From NCBI RefSeq assembly GCF_028743495.1, contig NZ_CP117968.1: a stretch of DNA of 64,000 bases. One strand, given 5' to 3'. Made by a program: the position numbers and the translations under genes. Shown piece after piece: positions 35,303 through 44,259 of the stretch (position 1 is the first letter of the stretch; each line of letters begins with the position of its first letter). This DNA is from Allobacillus halotolerans (GTDB taxonomy: Bacteria; Bacillota; Bacilli; Bacillales; Alkalibacillaceae). The notes below the pieces were generated by a model. That model ran no database searches. It saw only the letters and a program-made list of their open reading frames with translations, and was not told the origin of the DNA.

Positions 35303-37111
35303 ATGAGTGAAGAGAGTACAGGACTGAAGACAAGAGAAGAAGTTCCCACAGAGCTGACATGGAATCTGGAAGCCATTTTTTCAACCGATGAAGAGTGGGA
35401 AGAAGAATTTGAAGCGTTGAAAGAAGAGTATAAGAAGGTTGAGAAATTTAAAGGGACATTGGCAGATTCACCAGAAAATTTACTGAAGTTATTCCAATTT
35501 GAAGACGAGTTTGATGGACGATTGGAAAAGTTATATGTTTATGCACATATGCGTTCCGATCAGGATACGACAAATAGTAAATACCAAGACCAAAATGCAA
35601 GAGCTGCAAGTCTTGCGACAGAAGCGATGAGTGCATTCAGTTTTGTGACACCAGAGATTCTTGGAATGTCTGATGAACAAATTGAGTCATTTTTAACCCA
35701 AAATGAAGAATTGAAGACGTATGAGAAAACATTGCGAGATATTATGAAATCTCGACCTCATGTTCTAAGCGAGAAAGAAGAAGTATTGCTCGCTAAATCA
35801 CAAGAAGTTTCAACTACAGCTGGAAAAACATTTGGTATGTTGGATAATGCGGATATTGAATTGCCCAAAATTACGAATGAAGAGGGAGAAGAAGTTCAAT
35901 TATCCAGTGGTCGTTATCGGGAATTTCTTGATTCCAAGGACCGAGAAGTTCGCAAAAGTGCATTCCTGGGTATGCATAACACGTATAAAAGCTTTAAAAA
36001 TACATTCGCGGCAACACTAAGTGGCCAAGTAAAAGGTGCGAACTTTTATGCGGATGCACGCAATTATGATTCAGCTCGTGCAGCATCACTAGACCGAAAC
36101 AATATCCCTGAAAAAGTATACGACCAATTAGTCGATGCGGTCAATGATCGGTTACCATCACTTCATCGTTTTATGGATCTTAAGAAAAAAGTATTAGGTG
36201 TAGATGAATTGCATATGTATGATATTTATACACCGCTCGTGGATGAGAAAATTGAAGTGACAATTGATGAAGCGAAAGAGCATGTATTGGAAGGCCTTAA
36301 GCCACTTGGAGAAGAATACAACTCCATTTTACAAAAAGCTTATAATGAACGCTGGATCGATTGGTTAGAAACAAAAGGGAAACGAAGTGGAGCCTATTCA
36401 TCTGGAAGCTACTTGACACGACCGTATATTTTGATGAATTGGAATGACAATATCGATAACTTGTTTACATTGGCACATGAATTGGGCCACTCGCTTCACA
36501 GTTATTACACCCATCAAAATCAAAACAAGAGATACGGCTCGTACTCAATCTTTGTTGCTGAAGTTGCATCAACTGCAAACGAAGCCCTATTGAATGATTA
36601 CTTGCTAAAAACATTGGAAGACAAGAACAAAAAATTATACTTGCTCAACAACTTCTTGGAAGGATTCCGAGCAACATTTTTCCGTCAAACAATGTTCGCT
36701 GAATTTGAGCATGAAATTCATCAACGTGACCAAAATGGTGAAGCACTAACAGCTGACAAATTAACGTCTATTTATTATGATTTAAATAAAAAATACTTCG
36801 GCAACAACGTTCATGTAGACGAAGAAATTGGGTATGAGTGGGCAAGAATCCCGCATTTTTACATGAACTACTATGTTTATCAATATGCAACAGGATACGC
36901 TGCGGCAACAACCTTAGCTGATAAAATCTTAACTGAGGGAGAAGTTGCAGTCGAACGTTATAAGGATTATTTAAAAGCAGGGCGTAGCGAAGACCCGATT
37001 GACGTATTGAAAAAAGCGGGCGTCGATATGACGACGAAAGATCCGATTTATAAAGCATTGGATGTATTCGATGCAAAACTAGACGAATTTGAAAAATTAT
37101 TAGCTGAATAA
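35303..37111 (+). CDS. pepF: Oligoendopeptidase F
   Basis: A 602-residue M3-family zinc peptidase of the cytosol that trims short peptides. The zinc motif LAHELGHSLHSYY lies near residue 390, with the third ligand Glu in VAEVASTANEALL. GGGAGG precedes the ATG. It follows coiA by about 37 bases, as yjbG follows yjbF in B. subtilis, and may share its transcript. Confidence 0.95.
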   Translation: MSEESTGLKTREEVPTELTWNLEAIFSTDEEWEEEFEALKEEYKKVEKFKGTLADSPENLLKLFQFEDEFDGRLEKLYVYAHMRSDQDTTNSKYQDQNARAASLATEAMSAFSFVTPEILGMSDEQIESFLTQNEELKTYEKTLRDIMKSRPHVLSEKEEVLLAKSQEVSTTAGKTFGMLDNADIELPKITNEEGEEVQLSSGRYREFLDSKDREVRKSAFLGMHNTYKSFKNTFAATLSGQVKGANFYADARNYDSARAASLDRNNIPEKVYDQLVDAVNDRLPSLHRFMDLKKKVLGVDELHMYDIYTPLVDEKIEVTIDEAKEHVLEGLKPLGEEYNSILQKAYNERWIDWLETKGKRSGAYSSGSYLTRPYILMNWNDNIDNLFTLAHELGHSLHSYYTHQNQNKRYGSYSIFVAEVASTANEALLNDYLLKTLEDKNKKLYLLNNFLEGFRATFFRQTMFAEFEHEIHQRDQNGEALTADKLTSIYYDLNKKYFGNNVHVDEEIGYEWARIPHFYMNYYVYQYATGYAAATTLADKILTEGEVAVERYKDYLKAGRSEDPIDVLKKAGVDMTTKDPIYKALDVFDAKLDEFEKLLAE

Positions 37112-37117
37112 AAATAA

Positions 37118-37171
37118 AAAAACCATTCCACATACGGCATTATATCTGCCAACTGTGGAATGGTTTTTTAT
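37118..37171 (+). terminator. Terminator of pepF
   Basis: AAAACCATTCCACA pairs with TGTGGAATGGTTTT around a 20-base loop, followed by T's. Confidence 0.88.
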
Positions 37172-37173
37172 AG

Positions 37174-37433
37174 CTCTATACCCGCGAACGGTTACAAAAA
37201 CCTGCAGGAAAGTCCTATAGAGCGGCTCTATACGCCCGAATGATTGAAAAAACCTACAGGAAAGTCCTATAGAGCGGCTCTATACGCCCGAATGATTGAA
37301 AAAACCTACAGGAAAGTCCTATAGAGCGGCTCTATACCCCCGAATGGTTGAAAAAACCTGCAGGAAAGTCTTATAGAGTGGCTCTATACGCCCGAACGGT
37401 TGAAAAAAAGTACTAGAAAGTCCTATAGAGCGA
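37174..37433. repeat. 52-bp hairpin repeat array 4
   Basis: Five units start at 37174, 37226, 37278, 37330 and 37382, exactly 52 bases apart. Only the ends pair: GCTCTATA with TATAGAGC, 8 bp. The interior CGCCCGAATGATTG resembles the left arm of array 3, but the right half (an A-run then CAGGAAAGTCC) is unrelated, so the long stem is lost. Confidence 0.95.
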
Positions 37434-37614
37434 AGATTATGGGAAATATTATTCTCGAAACGATGTCGTGCACTGTTAAAGGAATTGGATTAATATTTCT
37501 TAAGTACTTAATTGTTCGATCAAGTGTGCTAATCGTTCAAAGCAGTGCTATCATCTTTTAAGATTTCACGCTCAAAGCACCGCGCTAACCGCACTACTTC
37601 TGTTCGTATACTGT
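37434..37614. other. Gene-free stretch after array 4
   Basis: No gene is supported. Several imperfect copies of a TTGTTCGATCAAGTGTGCTAATC-like motif (shortened: TCGATCAAGTG, CGTTCAAAGCAGTGC, CGCTCAAAGCACCGC) occur about 25-35 bases apart. Confidence 0.4.
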
Positions 37615-37782
37615 TTATCTCCGTCGAATGGAGTTCTTCTGCGAAACAGTGTAAATAAATATAAAGATGACAGTGAAAAAAAGTGGAAACGTAAAAAAAC
37701 GAGGTAATAGTTCCATCATTCCTAAGATGTTCACTAAAAAAGCCCCGATTAATAATAATAGCCAGCCTAAGACGATCAACAT
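37615..37782 (-). CDS. Small membrane protein (YizD-like)
   Basis: A 55-residue protein with two hydrophobic helices (about 2-22 and 30-46) and a basic C-terminus ending IRRR. AGGAG lies ten bases before the ATG at 37782. Its size and its place between pepF and yjbH match B. subtilis yizD, but I cannot compare the sequences, so the name is not given. Function unknown. Confidence 0.65.
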   Translation of the reverse strand: MLIVLGWLLLLIGAFLVNILGMMELLPRFFTFPLFFTVIFIFIYTVSQKNSIRRR

Positions 37783-37853
37783 AGCGATCAACTCCTGTCT
37801 ACTATTATATTACGGGGCAGGTAGATAAAGTATGAGTACTAGAATCATTAAAT

Positions 37854-38747
37854 TTATGTCGTTTGTTTATACATCCAAAAACTTCCGTACTTTGCATGAA
37901 TTCTTTCAATTCGATTGTTAAATGATAACTTTAATAATTCTCTTTCTGTTTTCTTCATTGACCAATCAAAGACAAAAGCGACTTCTTTTGTCGCGACGAA
38001 TTGATGTTCGGCCAAGAAATCAATCAGACTTGGTTTAATACTTGGTGAAATGTGTTTTCCTATGACCTCCATTAAAGCTCGCTCATACAGTTCATAGTCA
38101 AATGTACTGGTAATCTTGAGACCATCATATTCATCTTCACGATTGAATAAAACAATTGAAGGTGTTTGGTCAACTTCCATTTCACGTGTTAAGTTTAAAT
38201 CTCCCAATAAAGCATGTTTGGCTGCTTCAGAATGTAAATCTTTTTGAAATTCTTCGACATCCAAATTGACTCGTTCGGCAATTTTTACTAGATTTTCAAT
38301 TTCGGAGATATTTTTCTTGCTTAGGAATAAATATTCACGAACCTTGCGTAAATATCTTGTGCCAGCTCGTTGTCCTTGTAACTCCGCAGCTTTAATTGCA
38401 AGAGAGACAGGCCAAGGTGATGTTTCAGGATTGACTAGCCAATAATCTGGATCACAACACATTCCAGTCATTTTTGCTGTTTGATCCCAATCGTTGATTT
38501 TCTCTCGTATATAAGCTGGAGTCGGATTATATAAAGAAGACAGTGACCCGGTAATAATCGGCCTTAATTTAAAATAATGTCCGTACTCACTGATCAACTT
38601 TTTAATATACGGTTCAAAGGACCAACATTCTGGGCACATCGGATCTATAAATAAGTACATTTCTAATGGTTTATTTAGATAATGGTCAATTTGGGAATCT
38701 TCTTTCGATGCTAGCTCGACAATAACTTGCGATGACTTCTCTTCCAC
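37854..38747 (-). CDS. spxH: ClpXP adaptor SpxH (YjbH)
   Basis: A 297-residue DsbA-like cytosolic adaptor that delivers Spx to ClpXP and is inactivated on disulfide stress. The thioredoxin-fold motif Cys38-Pro-Glu-Cys41 (DPMCPECWSFEPY) is intact and the GMCCDPDYW loop is present. It starts at GTG 38747 after AAAGGGGA. The truncated haemoglobin gene lies 28 bases upstream on the same strand, the yjbI-yjbH arrangement of B. subtilis. Its target gene spx is in this window at 29.4 kb. Confidence 0.9.
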   Translation of the reverse strand: MEEKSSQVIVELASKEDSQIDHYLNKPLEMYLFIDPMCPECWSFEPYIKKLISEYGHYFKLRPIITGSLSSLYNPTPAYIREKINDWDQTAKMTGMCCDPDYWLVNPETSPWPVSLAIKAAELQGQRAGTRYLRKVREYLFLSKKNISEIENLVKIAERVNLDVEEFQKDLHSEAAKHALLGDLNLTREMEVDQTPSIVLFNREDEYDGLKITSTFDYELYERALMEVIGKHISPSIKPSLIDFLAEHQFVATKEVAFVFDWSMKKTERELLKLSFNNRIERIHAKYGSFWMYKQTT

Positions 38748-38775
38748 ATCGATTTCCCCTTTCCCCCTATAATAC

Positions 38776-39159
38776 TTATTCGGGCGTATTCATCATATGA
38801 TTTGCAGTCATACGTAAACGCTCAAACATTGCACTTCGGTATGGTTCCTCTATTTCTACTTCATCCAACGCTGCATCCATACACGCTAGCCAAGCATCAC
38901 GCCTTGTTGGCGTAATAGGGAACGGTGAATGTCTTGCACGCATCATTGGATGGCCTCGTTCTTGAACATACAGATTCGGCCCACCGAAAAACTGAGTTAG
39001 AAATAATTTTTGCTTTCTTGCTGTCTCTGTCAAATCTTCTGGAAAGATTGGAATCAAATCAGGGTGCTTGCCGACTCGTTTGTAGAAAGCATCGACCAAT
39101 TTATTGATGGTTTCAGCTCCCCCAATGTCATCGTATATATTCGCTCTTTGAACAGTCAT
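38776..39159 (-). CDS. yjbI: Truncated haemoglobin, group II (YjbI)
   Basis: A 127-residue trHbO. The N-terminal IGGAETINKLVDAFY, the haem-contact segment GGPNLYVQERGHPMMRARH (proximal His at its end) and the group II Trp in DAWLACM are present. In B. subtilis YjbI protects SpxH from oxidation, and the operon layout here agrees. AGAGAGG precedes the ATG. Confidence 0.92.
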   Translation of the reverse strand: MTVQRANIYDDIGGAETINKLVDAFYKRVGKHPDLIPIFPEDLTETARKQKLFLTQFFGGPNLYVQERGHPMMRARHSPFPITPTRRDAWLACMDAALDEVEIEEPYRSAMFERLRMTANHMMNTPE

Positions 39160-39257
39160 GAATTAGATCCTCTCTTTCTGATACTTCATTATTGTAGCAA
39201 CGCTCTTTCTATCTATCAAATATTATGTCTTTTGACGTTACTTGAAAAATTTTCAAT

Positions 39258-39836
39258 TTATTGTGAGTCTGATTGTTTTGCTGAAAAGAACCGTTTGATT
39301 TTGCTTTCAATACGACGTCGTTCAATCTGATAGGTTGTCAGAATTTCTTGAAGCATGTTCTCTGCCTTTTGTGTGCTCGGTGCTTCAATTTCTAGCTCGT
39401 AATCTTCTTGCTGATGATAAATACTATGATCCAATACGAGCAAACAATCATCTTTTTGTATTTCTTGTCGGTAGGTCGTTAACTGTCCGTAGTATTGAAT
39501 CGACTTCTCTGAGATATTTAGTTTTTCGATTTGCTTCCGAATGTTTGGGCCAAGTGACACATGGCCGTTCATCCATGCTTTGGCAACTTCATCGTCCAGT
39601 TCGTCATGTGTTTCCAGTAACCCTTCTGACTGAGGTTCTTTTAATGTGGAAACATAGCTTCCTTTTTTGAATCGAATACGAAGTGCCGAGCTGGCATTTT
39701 TTAGTTGAAAGTCACTTGTCTCGAAATAGTGATTCGTTTGCTCTTTCATTTGCGCTTCTTTAAATAACGTGTTTTTTAGATATGTATATTCTTCATCGTT
39801 CAGCTCGTTTTTTAGTTCAATTTCAATTTCTTGCAT
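39258..39836 (-). CDS. yjbK: CYTH-domain protein (YjbK)
   Basis: A 192-residue triphosphate-tunnel enzyme. The EIEIELKNEL start contains the ExExK signature, and paired acidic and basic residues follow on beta strands (ALRIRFKKG, LEIEAPS). By family it may hydrolyse inorganic triphosphate or a related substrate. Start 39836 has GGAGGTGG upstream. It is divergent from yjbM. Confidence 0.87.
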   Translation of the reverse strand: MQEIEIELKNELNDEEYTYLKNTLFKEAQMKEQTNHYFETSDFQLKNASSALRIRFKKGSYVSTLKEPQSEGLLETHDELDDEVAKAWMNGHVSLGPNIRKQIEKLNISEKSIQYYGQLTTYRQEIQKDDCLLVLDHSIYHQQEDYELEIEAPSTQKAENMLQEILTTYQIERRRIESKIKRFFSAKQSDSQ

Positions 39837-39973
39837 AGAGCCACCTCCTGGCTGCAAATCTTCTTCTTATTATCCGATATTATTAGGCATATGGCAAAGA
39901 TTCTGACCATAATTAATTTGTGATACAATGGAATATGGAAAATCAGTAAGTTGGAGAAAGTAGGAATGCAGCT

Positions 39974-40588
39974 ATGAATTGGGATATTTTCTTAGCGCCT
40001 TATACACAAACCGTTGACGAGCTGAAGATCAAGCTAAAAGGAATGCGAAAGCAATTCGATTATGAATCCCGCCATTCACCGATTGAATTCGTAACCGGAA
40101 GGGTAAAACCTATTACAAGTATCATTGAAAAAGCGAAGCGGCGTGGAATACCACTTTCGAAAATGGAAGAGGAAGTACAAGATATCGCAGGGCTTCGCGT
40201 AGTCTGTCCTTTCGTTGAAGATATTTATGAAATCGTTGAATTGATACGGGAAAGACAAGACTTTGAAATTATCGAGGAAAAAGATTATATTGAAAAAAAT
40301 AAGGAGAGCGGCTACCGTTCTTATCATATTGTTATTCGCTATCCGGTAGAAACAATCTATGGGGTGAAGAACCTTTTAGCCGAAATTCAAATCCGAACTC
40401 TCGCGATGAATTTTTGGGCGATCAATGAACATTCACTTAATTATAAATACTCAGGGCAACTGCCAGAGGAAGTCCAAACAAGACTGCGTAATGCAGCAGA
40501 AGCAGCTTTCCGGTTGGATGAAGAAATGTCAAAAATCAGACAGGAAATCCAAGACGCCCAAAAAGTGTTCAGAAGAAAAAAAGATTAA
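39974..40588 (+). CDS. yjbM: Small (p)ppGpp synthetase (YjbM, RelQ)
   Basis: A 204-residue small alarmone synthetase making (p)ppGpp from ATP and GDP/GTP; it forms tetramers in B. subtilis. RIKLKG-type N-terminus, the core DIAGLRVVCPFVEDIYEI, GYRSYHIVIRYP and EIQIRTLAMNFWA are all present, including the catalytic Glu. There is no hydrolase domain. It leads the yjbM-nadF-yjbO cluster, with nadF 34 bases downstream. Confidence 0.93.
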   Translation: MNWDIFLAPYTQTVDELKIKLKGMRKQFDYESRHSPIEFVTGRVKPITSIIEKAKRRGIPLSKMEEEVQDIAGLRVVCPFVEDIYEIVELIRERQDFEIIEEKDYIEKNKESGYRSYHIVIRYPVETIYGVKNLLAEIQIRTLAMNFWAINEHSLNYKYSGQLPEEVQTRLRNAAEAAFRLDEEMSKIRQEIQDAQKVFRRKKD

Positions 40589-40622
40589 TGGATTTTCATT
40601 CGAAGAGAAAAGGAGTATTTCT

Positions 40623-41435
40623 ATGAAATTTTATGTACAGTGTAGAGGAGATAGCGTTTCGAAGGAAATCAAATCGAAATTTAAAAGCTACTTATCTGAA
40701 TTCGATATGGATTATGATGAAGAAGAGCCGGACCTAGTCATTTCAGTTGGTGGAGACGGAACGTTACTTGAAGCATTTCATCGTTATAATCATCGATTGA
40801 AAGAAACAGCTTTTATTGGGGTTCACACAGGACATTTAGGATTTTATGCAGACTGGATTCCAAGTGAATTGGAAAAACTGATCATTGAAATAGCTAGAAC
40901 GCCATTCCAAGTCATTGAGTATCCTTTGTTAGAGCTAATCATCCGTCCAAAAGATTATGAACATGAACACCGTTATCTTGCACTGAATGAAACATCTGTA
41001 AAGACAGCGGAAGGCTCAGTTGTCTTGGACGTGGAAATCAAAGGGGAACATTTTGAAACATTTCGAGGTGACGGTCTATGTATCTCAACCCCATCAGGAT
41101 CGACAGCTTATAACAAAGCATTGGGTGGAGCGATCATCCATCCCTCGTTAGAAGCCTATCAAATTACCGAGATGGCATCGATTAACAATCGTGTATTCCG
41201 TACAGTCGGCTCACCGTTAATATTGCCGAAACACCATACAACGGTATTACGGCCTAAGAATGATCGAACATTCCTGATTACGATCGATCATTTGACAATG
41301 AGTTTCAATCAAGTGCATTCGATTCAATGCCGTGTTGCAGAAGAACGAGTACGCTTTGCTCGGTTCAGACCATTTCCGTTCTGGAAACGAGTACATGATT
41401 CATTTATTTCTAATGCCAGAACAGAAAATGATTAA
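40623..41435 (+). CDS. nadK: NAD kinase
   Basis: A 270-residue ATP-NAD kinase producing NADP. GGDGT (residues 43-47) is the catalytic motif and STPSGSTAYNKALGG and LNETSV the NAD-binding parts. ATG 40623 follows AAAGGAG; an open frame reaches far upstream into yjbM but is not translated from there. yjbO follows 24 bases later. Confidence 0.95.
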   Translation: MKFYVQCRGDSVSKEIKSKFKSYLSEFDMDYDEEEPDLVISVGGDGTLLEAFHRYNHRLKETAFIGVHTGHLGFYADWIPSELEKLIIEIARTPFQVIEYPLLELIIRPKDYEHEHRYLALNETSVKTAEGSVVLDVEIKGEHFETFRGDGLCISTPSGSTAYNKALGGAIIHPSLEAYQITEMASINNRVFRTVGSPLILPKHHTTVLRPKNDRTFLITIDHLTMSFNQVHSIQCRVAEERVRFARFRPFPFWKRVHDSFISNARTEND

Positions 41436-41459
41436 TTGTCCGTGTAAGGGTGAAACAAA

Positions 41460-42335
41460 ATGAGATGGAAAATCACTGATGAATATAGCCAATCAACCGT
41501 ACGTGATTATTTACTTCATGTACGGTTTTTTTCGAATCGATTATTGAAAGATGTAAAAGAGCGTGGAGAGATTCGGTTGAACGGGGAACATGTGACTGTG
41601 CGTACAAAACTTATATCTGGTGATCAATTGGAGATACAATTTCCAGAAGAAGTTCGGTCCACAACGATTTCTCCCATGCCGTTAGAGATTGAGAAAGTTT
41701 ACGAAGATTCAGCTATCCTCGTAGTCAATAAGCAAAGTGGATTGGCTGTCTTACCGAATCCCAATGATGCAAACATGCCAACATTAGCGAATGGCGTTAT
41801 GCATGATTATCAAAAAAGAGGTATAGAGAAGACGTTTCACATTGTCACTCGGTTAGACCGGAACACCTCCGGCTTAGTCGTTATCGCAAAAGATCGATAT
41901 ACACACCATTTGTTGCAACAAAGACCAATCGATCGAAATTACCTAGCAATCGTTGAAGGGGATATGAAAGAAGAGGAGGGGATCATTGATTTGCCGATTG
42001 GTCGAAAACCGACTTCTATCATTGAGCGAATGGTCTCAGAAACAGGAAAACGAGCAATTACTCATTTTCGTTTACTCGAAAAAAAGAATAATTGCTCGTT
42101 TATAAAGATTCAATTGGAAACAGGTCGGACACATCAAATTCGAGTCCACTTTTCTTATATGGGGCATCCACTTGTTGGGGATGATTTATATGGAGGTTCA
42201 ACACAGTTGTTAAGTCGACAAGCGTTACATTGCCAGTCGCTCAGTTTCATTCACCCATACAGCGAAGAACGAATTCATTTTAATAGCCATTTGCCAAACG
42301 ACTTGAAATCCATTTATGCTTCTTTCTCTTCATAA
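41460..42335 (+). CDS. yjbO: RluD-type RNA pseudouridine synthase (YjbO)
   Basis: A 291-residue RluA/RluD-family enzyme. An S4-like N-terminal part (about 10-75) is followed by the catalytic domain with HIVTRLDRNTSGLVV (Asp of RLDRxTSG) and TGRTHQIRVHF. It should convert specific uridines of 23S rRNA to pseudouridine. It is last in the cluster with yjbM and nadK. Its 3' end overlaps the convergent membrane-protein gene by 22 bases. Confidence 0.92.
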   Translation: MRWKITDEYSQSTVRDYLLHVRFFSNRLLKDVKERGEIRLNGEHVTVRTKLISGDQLEIQFPEEVRSTTISPMPLEIEKVYEDSAILVVNKQSGLAVLPNPNDANMPTLANGVMHDYQKRGIEKTFHIVTRLDRNTSGLVVIAKDRYTHHLLQQRPIDRNYLAIVEGDMKEEEGIIDLPIGRKPTSIIERMVSETGKRAITHFRLLEKKNNCSFIKIQLETGRTHQIRVHFSYMGHPLVGDDLYGGSTQLLSRQALHCQSLSFIHPYSEERIHFNSHLPNDLKSIYASFSS

Positions 42336-42859
42336 GGGACATCATTTCTTTTTAATAATACCTTCATGGTTCCGACATCCCCGGCATGTTTCTGAGAAAG
42401 CGTAAAATCTTTCTTTTCATCAGGAAGATGAAAGGAAATTTCTGTATCGTTTGCTGCATCGTCATAAGTGAAAGCAGCACTTTCAATTTCGGACCATGTA
42501 AAATTCTCTTTATCTAACGGTTTTTTTATGGTGATTTCATCTACTGCAAACATATTGTACAAATTAAAACTTACGTAACTTAAGCCAAGACCAATGACTA
42601 ACATAAGAATCCCGGCTGCTTTAATCATTTTTCGTTCGAAAATCATTAAAATGCAAAACATGACAAAAGAGAGTGTGCCAATACCTAATAAGATATTAGC
42701 AATAATCGGCACATCAATTAAAAAAACATTTGTTTGATTGTGCTCATATAAATAGTACAAGATCATATTTGGTCCAATTAATGAAACTAAGATCCCAGTG
42801 ATTCCAAGGATGATCGCTCCGATCACCCACAAAACCTTCCGTTGTACTTCTTCGTCCAT
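42314..42859 (-). CDS. Membrane protein of unknown function, 181 residues
   Basis: Four membrane helices (about 8-30, 45-68, 76-92, 96-112) followed by a soluble acidic tail (about 115-181) that looks like a small PH-like beta domain (ITIKKPLDKENFTWSEI). GGAGGGG lies before the ATG at 42859. I do not recognise the family. It overlaps yjbO tail to tail, which suggests antisense effects between the transcripts. Confidence 0.65.
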   Translation of the reverse strand: MDEEVQRKVLWVIGAIILGITGILVSLIGPNMILYYLYEHNQTNVFLIDVPIIANILLGIGTLSFVMFCILMIFERKMIKAAGILMLVIGLGLSYVSFNLYNMFAVDEITIKKPLDKENFTWSEIESAAFTYDDAANDTEISFHLPDEKKDFTLSQKHAGDVGTMKVLLKRNDVPYEEKEA

Positions 42860-42941
42860 ACTTTCCCCTCCGCTAATCAACCGTTTTCCCCATCATAAGA
42901 ATTCATTTGTTGTCTATGTCTCTATTAATATAATGATTGAA

Positions 42942-44120
42942 TTATTGTTCAGATTCAAACATAAATTCTCTTTTACGAGAATGAATATTTAGAACGAGAC
43001 CGATGGCTGCCATATATACAAGCAAGGAGGTACCTCCATAACTTAAAAATGGCAATGGAATTCCCGTTAAAGGTAATAGTTGGACAGACATTCCGATATT
43101 TTGAAAGATTTGATATGAAAATAACCCAACCATACCAACGCATAGGTACGTACCGAATGGATCTTTACTATCTAATGCTATTTTAATGATTCGGTAGATC
43201 ATCAAAAAATAAAGTACGATGACAACACTGGCACCGATAAAACCAAACTGCTCAGCAACTGCTGTGAAAATCATATCCGTATGTCTTTCAGGAATATAAA
43301 CTTCAAAGCCCATAATTCCTTTACCAAATAATTGGCCAGAACCGATAGCGAGCATGGATTTAATTGCTTGCATAGCTGATCCGTCACTGTACAGATGAGG
43401 ATTTTGCCATGCTTGAATCCGATAAGCTACGTGATCGAATGGGCTGTCCATTAATAAGGCAATGAATCTTTCGGTGTTTGTTAGATATAAAACAACAATG
43501 ACAGCCAACGTACCAAAGGCAAGTCCAAAAATTGTAAGTAAAGTTCTCCAACGTATTCCAGAAATCAATGTAAGAAAACCAGTGATCGAAACAATTACCA
43601 AAGCAGAACCTAGATCAGGTTGTAGAGCAATTAAAACGAAAGGAGGCAAAGACATCGCTAATAACTTGGCTAACAAAACCAAGTCATAGGTTAGATTTTT
43701 CTTTGTCCATTTTTCATTGTGTGATGTAATCATGTGAGCCAATCCGACAACGAAGAAAACTTTCATGAATTCGGAAGGTTGAATGGTTTGACCAGCAATT
43801 TCATACCATCGTGTAGCTCCGTTCAATGTCGAGCTCCAAGGTAAGAAAAACAGTCCTGCTAGTAAAAACACACCGAACCCATAAATGCCCCAAGCAATCT
43901 TTCGGTACCAATCAAAATCTAATATCATGATGGCGGCGACACCCATACTACCTACTAAAAACCAAATGATTTGCCGGATGGAAAATTTGATTCCTGATAT
44001 GTCACCGGGCAAGAAATCCTGTAACGTATATAAAGTAAAGCAACTGATGGCAATCAATGCTACAATGATTGTAATTAAAAAAGAATCTAAAGGATATTTT
44101 TCTTTAGAGTAGTTTTCCAT
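42942..44120 (-). CDS. rodA: RodA/FtsW-type peptidoglycan polymerase
   Basis: A 392-residue SEDS protein with about ten membrane helices. The catalytic Asp is in LQPDLGSALV, and LNGATRWYEIAG, QPSEFMK and LPFLSYGGTS are conserved. It polymerises glycan strands together with a class B PBP. RWYEIAGQTIQPSE and the short termini favour RodA over FtsW or SpoVE, but the paralogues are hard to separate. It is a single gene divergent from mgtE, with no PBP nearby. Confidence 0.85.
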   Translation of the reverse strand: MENYSKEKYPLDSFLITIIVALIAISCFTLYTLQDFLPGDISGIKFSIRQIIWFLVGSMGVAAIMILDFDWYRKIAWGIYGFGVFLLAGLFFLPWSSTLNGATRWYEIAGQTIQPSEFMKVFFVVGLAHMITSHNEKWTKKNLTYDLVLLAKLLAMSLPPFVLIALQPDLGSALVIVSITGFLTLISGIRWRTLLTIFGLAFGTLAVIVVLYLTNTERFIALLMDSPFDHVAYRIQAWQNPHLYSDGSAMQAIKSMLAIGSGQLFGKGIMGFEVYIPERHTDMIFTAVAEQFGFIGASVVIVLYFLMIYRIIKIALDSKDPFGTYLCVGMVGLFSYQIFQNIGMSVQLLPLTGIPLPFLSYGGTSLLVYMAAIGLVLNIHSRKREFMFESEQ

Positions 44121-44194
44121 GTATATTCCCCTTATAAGGTTTGTTTCTTTTTAATCATACGTCAATTCTCGACAATTTAAAATAGATGAGTCAT

Positions 44195-44223
44195 TTGTCG
44201 AATAAATTGACCCATTATACAAT
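44195..44223 (+). promoter_or_regulatory. Putative mgtE promoter
   Basis: TTGTCG (44195-44200), 17 bases, TACAAT (44218-44223). No M-box riboswitch fits: only about 37 bases separate the -10 from the start codon. Confidence 0.5.
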
Positions 44224-44259
44224 AATACTACGGATTGGCTTCCTTGAGGAGGTTTTTTT

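Noticed and set aside
40425..40622. Extended N-terminus of NAD kinase into yjbM
   Set aside because: The upstream part overlaps yjbM in another frame, while ATG 40623 has an excellent ribosome site and gives the family's length.
44121..44259. M-box riboswitch before mgtE
   Set aside because: The whole gap is about 140 bases with a promoter near its end, leaving no room for the roughly 160-base motif, and its conserved bases were not seen.
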